A stretch of 35,936 nt of DNA from contig DAONDU010000003.1 in NCBI GenBank assembly GCA_035402725.1, positions 1-35,936 on the forward strand, read 5' to 3'. The first letter of the stretch is position 1; each line of letters starts with the position of its first letter. Of this stretch, positions 34,285 through 35,936 are shown piece after piece. A program made the position numbers and the translations under genes. The notes beneath the pieces are model-generated. The model ran no database searches. It saw only the letters and a list, made by a program, of their open reading frames with translations, and was not told the origin of the DNA. The DNA comes from UPXZ01 sp035402725 (GTDB lineage: Bacteria > Bacteroidota > Bacteroidia > Bacteroidales > Paludibacteraceae).

Positions 34285-35936
34285 TTATTCTTCTTCTTTC
34301 TTCGTAGCTTCGTATTCCTTAAGTAGTTTATCCTGAATTTCCATCGGAACAAGTTCGTAGCTGGCAAACTTCATGGTAAACGAAGCACGTCCTCCGGTTA
34401 ACGAACTCAACGTCGTAGAATAACTGCTAAGTTCTTTCAAAGGCACTTTAGCTGAAAGTTTTTCGAAACCCTTTTCACTGTGCATACCCATAATGATTGC
34501 ACGACGACCCTGCAGGTCACTCATAACATCGCCAAGACGATCGGAAGGAGCAAATACTTCGACATCGTAAATCGGTTCGAGCAATTTAGGACCGGCTTCA
34601 CGGAATGCCTGAGCAAAGGCGTTACGACCTGCAAGACGGAATGAAATTTCGTTCGAATCAACCGGGTGCATCTTTCCATCGTAAACGATAACTCGTACAT
34701 CGCGGGCGTAAGAACCTGTAAGAGGACCCTGTTCAATGCGGTCCATCAAACCTTTCATAATGGCAGGGATGAAACGCGCGTCAATAGCACCACCTACAAT
34801 ACTGTTGATTACAACCAGTTTGCCGCCCCATTCGAGGTCAACGGTTTGCGTGTCACGAACACTTATTTTGTATTCCTGACCATTGAAGCGGAACATATCA
34901 GGAGCAGGCATACCTTCGTAGTAAGGTTCCACAATCAGGTGAACCTCACCAAACTGTCCGGCACCACCCGATTGTTTTTTATGGCGATAATCAGCTCGTG
35001 CAACCTTGGTAATGGTTTCGCGGTATGGTATTTTCGGTTCTTTATATTCTATCTGAATTTTATCGTTATTTTCAACCCTCCATTTTAATGTACGCAAATG
35101 AAACTCACCCTGACCCGAAAGAATAGTTTGCTTCAGTTCTTTGGACTGTTCGATAATCCAGGTCGGATCTTCTTCGTGCATACGGGTCAGAATTTCGTTC
35201 AGTTTTTCTTCATCCGATTCTGATACAGCCCTGATAGCACGGCGATATTTTGGATCCGGATATTTGATGGCTTTATAATCATAATCGCAACCTTTTTCGT
35301 TCAGTGTGTTACCTGTACGGGTATCTTTCAGTTTTACCGTTGCACCTATATTACCGGCTGCCATTTCATCAACAACATTTCTGATCTGTCCCGAAACGGA
35401 ATATAACTGAGTGATACGCTCTTTCGAACTGCGACTGATGTTAACCAGATCATCACCTGCCTTCACTTTGCCACTCATTACCTTGAAGTAAGAAACTTCA
35501 CCGATATGAGGTTCTACAGTAGTTTTGAAGAAGAACAAACTGGTTGGACCTTTGGCATCGGGTTTCACTTCAACACCTGCAGTTGTAACCGGAGACGGCA
35601 TTTGGTCGGGTGAAGGAGCCACCATGCTCAGGAAATTCATGATACGGTGAACTGCCATGTTTTTTTCGGCAGAAGCGCAGAAAACAGGGAAAATAGAACG
35701 GTCTATCATACCCTTCATAATTCCTTCGCGCATTTCTTCTTCAGTAAGTGAACCCTGTTCGAAGTATTTTTCCATCAGATTTTCATCATTTTCAGCAGCT
35801 GCTTCCAACAATGCTTTATATAATTCTTCAGCTTTATCCTTTTCGCTGGCAGGTATATCCATCACGTCAGGTGCTGTTGCACCCGGTTTCCATTTATACA
35901 TTTTTTGTTTGAGCACATCTACTATTGCTTCGAAAC
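34285..35936 (-). CDS. Elongation factor G paralog (EF-G2-like), 5' end outside the window
   Basis: The frame is open to the window edge: before the GTG at 35916 it continues as FEAIVD, so the real start and the G domain's P-loop lie beyond 35936. The 549 residues seen cover the end of the G domain, domain II ('TSLFFFKTTVEPHIGEVSYFKVMSGKVKAGDDLVN'-type), III ('LSGQGEFHL'), IV ('HKKQSGGAGQFGEVHL', 'GPLTGSYARDVRV') and V ('ELSSYSTTLSSLTGGRASF'). EF-G moves tRNA and mRNA through the ribosome. The consensus GRGQ of domain IV reads GAGQ here, and about 25-30 extra residues lie between 'HLIVEPYYEG' and 'LVVINSIVGG' (roughly 34821-34912). This agrees with Bacteroides EF-G2, which lacks GTPase activity and works under starvation. 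Whether this copy lacks it cannot be seen. The C-terminus is acidic (KKEEE). Confidence 0.85.
   Translation of the reverse strand, partial: FEAIVDVLKQKMYKWKPGATAPDVMDIPASEKDKAEELYKALLEAAAENDENLMEKYFEQGSLTEEEMREGIMKGMIDRSIFPVFCASAEKNMAVHRIMNFLSMVAPSPDQMPSPVTTAGVEVKPDAKGPTSLFFFKTTVEPHIGEVSYFKVMSGKVKAGDDLVNISRSSKERITQLYSVSGQIRNVVDEMAAGNIGATVKLKDTRTGNTLNEKGCDYDYKAIKYPDPKYRRAIRAVSESDEEKLNEILTRMHEEDPTWIIEQSKELKQTILSGQGEFHLRTLKWRVENNDKIQIEYKEPKIPYRETITKVARADYRHKKQSGGAGQFGEVHLIVEPYYEGMPAPDMFRFNGQEYKISVRDTQTVDLEWGGKLVVINSIVGGAIDARFIPAIMKGLMDRIEQGPLTGSYARDVRVIVYDGKMHPVDSNEISFRLAGRNAFAQAFREAGPKLLEPIYDVEVFAPSDRLGDVMSDLQGRRAIIMGMHSEKGFEKLSAKVPLKELSSYSTTLSSLTGGRASFTMKFASYELVPMEIQDKLLKEYEATKKEEE

Overview
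The window reads as a scaffold piece from a Bacteroidota genome, most likely a Bacteroidales member near Paludibacter or Dysgonomonadaceae (genus is inference). The evidence is a SusC/SusD pair, at least seven C-terminal type IX secretion (T9SS, Por) sorting domains of the 'YPNP ... G.Y.v.i' kind, lipoproteins with an acidic stretch after the lipobox cysteine, and promoters with the Bacteroidetes -7 element TAnnTTTG. A run of exactly 100 Ns (2910-3009) marks an assembly gap of unknown size.

Region 1 (1-126, +): tail of a T9SS cargo gene ending in a terminator.

Region 2 (335-20409, all -): a ten-gene locus of about 20 kb. Reading from its promoter near 20470 the order is SusC, SusD, a small lipoprotein, a PKD/propeller lipoprotein, a GHL10 (DigH/YngK-like) glycosyl hydrolase, a secreted propeller-like protein, two paralogous NAGPA phosphodiester glycosidases, a PD40 propeller protein split by the N gap, and a zinc N-acetylmuramoyl-L-alanine amidase. 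Spacing is mostly 2-21 bases, with two stop/start couplings or near couplings. The one loose junction (8369-8646) holds three hairpins. The enzyme set (amidase to strip peptides, DigH-like hydrolase for bare glycan, phosphodiester glycosidases, SusCD importer) suggests a surface system that eats peptidoglycan or a phosphodiester-linked wall polymer. This substrate is inferred.

Region 3 (20820-28153, +): a small T9SS protein overlapping a 960-residue beta-helix protein by ATGA, then a tight run VTC-domain protein, DUF4956 membrane protein, DUF2490 outer-membrane barrel, and a second beta-helix lipoprotein. Two related beta-helix proteins thus bracket a polyphosphate-polymerase-like core. It looks like an envelope polyanion system of unknown function.

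Region 4 (28384-29409, +): a lipoprotein with a Tyr-rich head and a Thr/Asn/Arg-rich low-complexity tail.

Region 5 (29610-35936): housekeeping genes. These are pnp (+), a FabK/nitronate-monooxygenase-like flavoprotein (-), fabI (-) with a textbook Bacteroidetes promoter, and the 3' part of an EF-G paralog (-) that carries an insertion in domain IV like Bacteroides EF-G2.

No tRNA, rRNA, CRISPR array, insertion sequence or phage gene was seen.
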